From NCBI RefSeq assembly GCF_009882945.1, contig NZ_WTUY01000005.1, forward strand, positions 227,816-291,815: 64,000 nt of DNA, read 5' to 3'. The position numbers and the translations under genes were made by a program. Under the pieces are notes generated by a model that was not told the origin of the DNA, searched no databases, and saw only the letters and a program-made list of their open reading frames with translations. Positions within the stretch are counted from its first letter, which is position 1. Each line of letters opens with the position of its first letter. This stretch comes from Alcanivorax sp. DP30 (GTDB lineage: Bacteria > Pseudomonadota > Gammaproteobacteria > Pseudomonadales > Alcanivoracaceae). Shown here in pieces: positions 62,346 to 64,000 of the stretch.

Positions 62346-63221
62346 TTACTCCTGGTCCTGGTGGCCGCACAGGCGGCGTTTGAAACTGACGTAATGGCGG
62401 GCCACGGTTTTCCACAGAGGGCCGGGTTTGCCGTTGCCCACGGTGACGTTGTTGAGCTGGATCACCGGCACCACTTCCCGGGTGGAGCTGGTAAACCAGA
62501 TTTCGTCTGCCTGACGCAGCTGGCTTTCGGTAATTTCCCGCTCTTCCACCGGTATATGGTGGCTATGGCACAGTTCCACAACCAGATCGCGGGTTATTCC
62601 GCCAAGAATTTCATGGCTCTTGGGCGGAGTGATCACGGTGCCATTGGCGACGATAAACACGTTGCTGGCTGAGCCCTCGGTGACAAAGCCGTCGCGCAGC
62701 AGTATGGCCTCGCTGGCCCCGGCTGCCACCGCCTGTTGGCGAAGCAGGCTGTTGGGGAGTAATGAGACGGATTTGATGTCACAGCGAGCCCAGCGGATGT
62801 CGTCCAGAGTGATGGCTTTGGAACCGGTGGCAGTGTCCGGGCTGTCGGCAGCGGGAACCGCAATGTTACCGGTCATCATGAATACCGTAGGTGTCACCGG
62901 TGGGTTGGGAAAGGCATGGTCCCGTTTCTCTGTCGCGCCACGGGTGATCTGCAGGTAAAGAGACAGGTTGCCGCCACCGTTACGCTCGATCAGTGCTTCG
63001 CAAAGCTCTCGCCACTGCTCGCGACTATGCGGGTTGTCAATTTGGATCTCGCCCAGGGACCGTTCAAGGCGCGCCAGGTGCTCCTCGAAGCGGAACAACA
63101 CACCGTTGTAGGCCGGGATGACTTCGTAAATGCCATCAGCAAACAAAAAACCCCGGTCCATTGGGGATATGTGTGCATCCTGCGGGGCCATGAAGGCGCC
63201 ATTGAGGTAGACCTGGCTCAT
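62346..63221 (-). CDS. D-amino acid aminotransferase (class IV PLP enzyme)
   Basis: 291 residues. Class IV aminotransferase; PLP lysine is in RCDIKSVSLLPNSLLRQQA, and SEAILLRDGFVTEGSASNVF is the class signature. N terminus VYLNGAFMAPQDAHISPMDR, GFLFADGIYEVIPAYNG fits the D-alanine aminotransferase group that makes D-Ala and D-Glu for the wall. Between dacA and ybeD; branched-chain aminotransferase is a less likely alternative. Confidence 0.88.
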   Translation of the reverse strand: MSQVYLNGAFMAPQDAHISPMDRGFLFADGIYEVIPAYNGVLFRFEEHLARLERSLGEIQIDNPHSREQWRELCEALIERNGGGNLSLYLQITRGATEKRDHAFPNPPVTPTVFMMTGNIAVPAADSPDTATGSKAITLDDIRWARCDIKSVSLLPNSLLRQQAVAAGASEAILLRDGFVTEGSASNVFIVANGTVITPPKSHEILGGITRDLVVELCHSHHIPVEEREITESQLRQADEIWFTSSTREVVPVIQLNNVTVGNGKPGPLWKTVARHYVSFKRRLCGHQDQE

Positions 63222-63439
63222 GCGATGCGTGCCTGTGATTGAGCGCCAGCCGCTATATGCGTGACGCTATCTTGCTGGAGGCGCGACCCTTGCGGCGCGC
63301 GACCAAACCCGTAGCGAGTACCGAGTTGCGAGAAGCGAAAACCCTTGTTGAATGTCGAAACATGCTTCTCTTGACTCGATACTCCGGGAGTCGCGGCACT
63401 CCTGCAACCGGGAAAACCCAGCGCGGGAGCTAGCGTCAG

Positions 63440-64000
63440 TTAAAACAAGCCCTGGAAGAACATCAGAATATGGTGCCAGATTTTGGTCAAAAAGCCGGCT
63501 TCTTCGATGCCTTCCAATGCAACCAGTGGTTTTTCAACCAGCAGCTCGTTGTTCAGGCGCACAGTCACGGTCCCGTATTGTTGGCCTGCATTGATAGGCG
63601 CTTGCAACTGCGGTTTAACGGTTACTTCGGCTTTCAGGTTCTGGTGACTTTCCTTGGGAATGGTCAATACCAGATCCTCGGCCAGCCCGAGGCGAACCTC
63701 GCGCTTTTCACCCATCCAAAGTGCTGCGGTGTCGAGAATGTCTCCGGCGCTGTAGGCCTTGTAGGTTTCAAAGAACCGGAAGCCGTAGGTCAGCAGTTTC
63801 TGCGATTCACGGGCCCGCGCACCTTCTGAATCCGTACCCATGACCACCGCGATGAGGCGCATGTCCCCGTCTTTGGCCGAGGAGACCAGGCAGTAGCCGG
63901 CTTCTTCAGTATGGCCGGTCTTGAGACCGTCGACACGCGCGTCACGCCATAGCAGCAGGTTGCGGTTCTGCTGGGTGATGCCGTTATAGGTGAATTCCTT
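63440..64000 (-). CDS. dacA: D-alanyl-D-alanine carboxypeptidase (PBP5/6 type), 5' end outside the window
   Basis: C-terminal 186 residues, open to the right edge (first codon 64000-63998). Contains the KTG motif in VDGLKTGHTEEAGYCLVSSA, DMRLIAVVMGTDSEGARARE and the second domain LGLAEDLVLTIPKE, ending with the amphipathic membrane anchor KIWHHILMFFQGLF. It removes the terminal D-Ala of peptidoglycan stem peptides. The order with the aminotransferase, ybeD, lipB and lipA matches the Pseudomonas cell-wall/lipoate cluster. Confidence 0.92.
   Translation of the reverse strand, partial: KEFTYNGITQQNRNLLLWRDARVDGLKTGHTEEAGYCLVSSAKDGDMRLIAVVMGTDSEGARARESQKLLTYGFRFFETYKAYSAGDILDTAALWMGEKREVRLGLAEDLVLTIPKESHQNLKAEVTVKPQLQAPINAGQQYGTVTVRLNNELLVEKPLVALEGIEEAGFLTKIWHHILMFFQGLF

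Overview
The window looks like a contiguous chromosomal stretch of a marine gammaproteobacterium close to Alcanivorax or its relatives. That is an inference from gene content, GC-rich codon use and gene order. Several blocks match Pseudomonas order as I remember it: trpE, trpG-trpD-trpC, vfr, osmC, speD, coq7; dsbD-aroQ-accB-accC-prmA-dusB-fis-purH-purD-retS; mpl-ubiX; dacA-ybeD-lipB-lipA. No phage, plasmid, integrase, transposase, CRISPR array, rRNA or tRNA was seen. Both ends cut through genes: cyoA on the left, a dacA-type D,D-carboxypeptidase on the right.

Layout. 1-6381: cytochrome bo3 quinol oxidase (cyoABCD), a SURF1-family protein and a RegB/RegA redox-sensing pair, which reads as one respiration block. 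6672-8432: DUF3301, DUF1415 and MOSC proteins among repeats. 8814-16410: tryptophan biosynthesis, a PchB-like chorismate mutase family gene, Vfr/CRP, OsmC, SpeD and Coq7. 16567-22827: an AAA ATPase, an AraC-type regulator, a RetS-like hybrid kinase and a cNMP-binding/rhodanese fusion. 22908-34695: purD, purH, fis, dusB, a zinc-ribbon DUF3426 protein, prmA, accC, accB, aroQ and dsbD. 34847-39725: a compact operon of TlpA-like thioredoxin, DUF4266 lipoprotein, DUF3570 outer-membrane barrel, ApbE flavin transferase and a QseBC/PmrAB-like two-component pair, divergent from dsbD. 39754-53014: DUF2333, a Metal_hydrol protein with a divergent AraC regulator, ppa, rhodanese, upp-uraA, murI, a PPi-type phosphofructokinase, mpl and ubiX. 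53174-55395: an exbB-exbD-exbD-tonB operon behind a Fur-box-like promoter. 55690-64000: NlpE-like lipoprotein, methyltransferase, GST, dacB, lipA, lipB, ybeD, D-amino acid aminotransferase and dacA.

The most interesting gene set is 32836-39725. DsbD could pass electrons to the TlpA-like protein and on to a Cys-x-Cys lipoprotein and to a barrel protein that carries a seven-residue match (DTLTGAS) to the ApbE flavinylation motif. A direct-repeat box of the QseB/PmrA type lies in front of the operon, which encodes just such a regulator. I propose a periplasm-to-outer-membrane flavin redox system; this is inference.

The second theme is non-coding. Gene ends are decorated by several dispersed repeat families: AT-rich arms of about 37 bp that flank GC-rich terminators as nested palindromes, AGCTTGAAGCTT elements, GACGTCGGACG palindromes, REP-like palindromes and a heptanucleotide tandem array just upstream of lipB. 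A PchB-like gene sits inside one such nested palindrome between trpC and vfr, where Pseudomonas has none, and looks like an inserted cassette.
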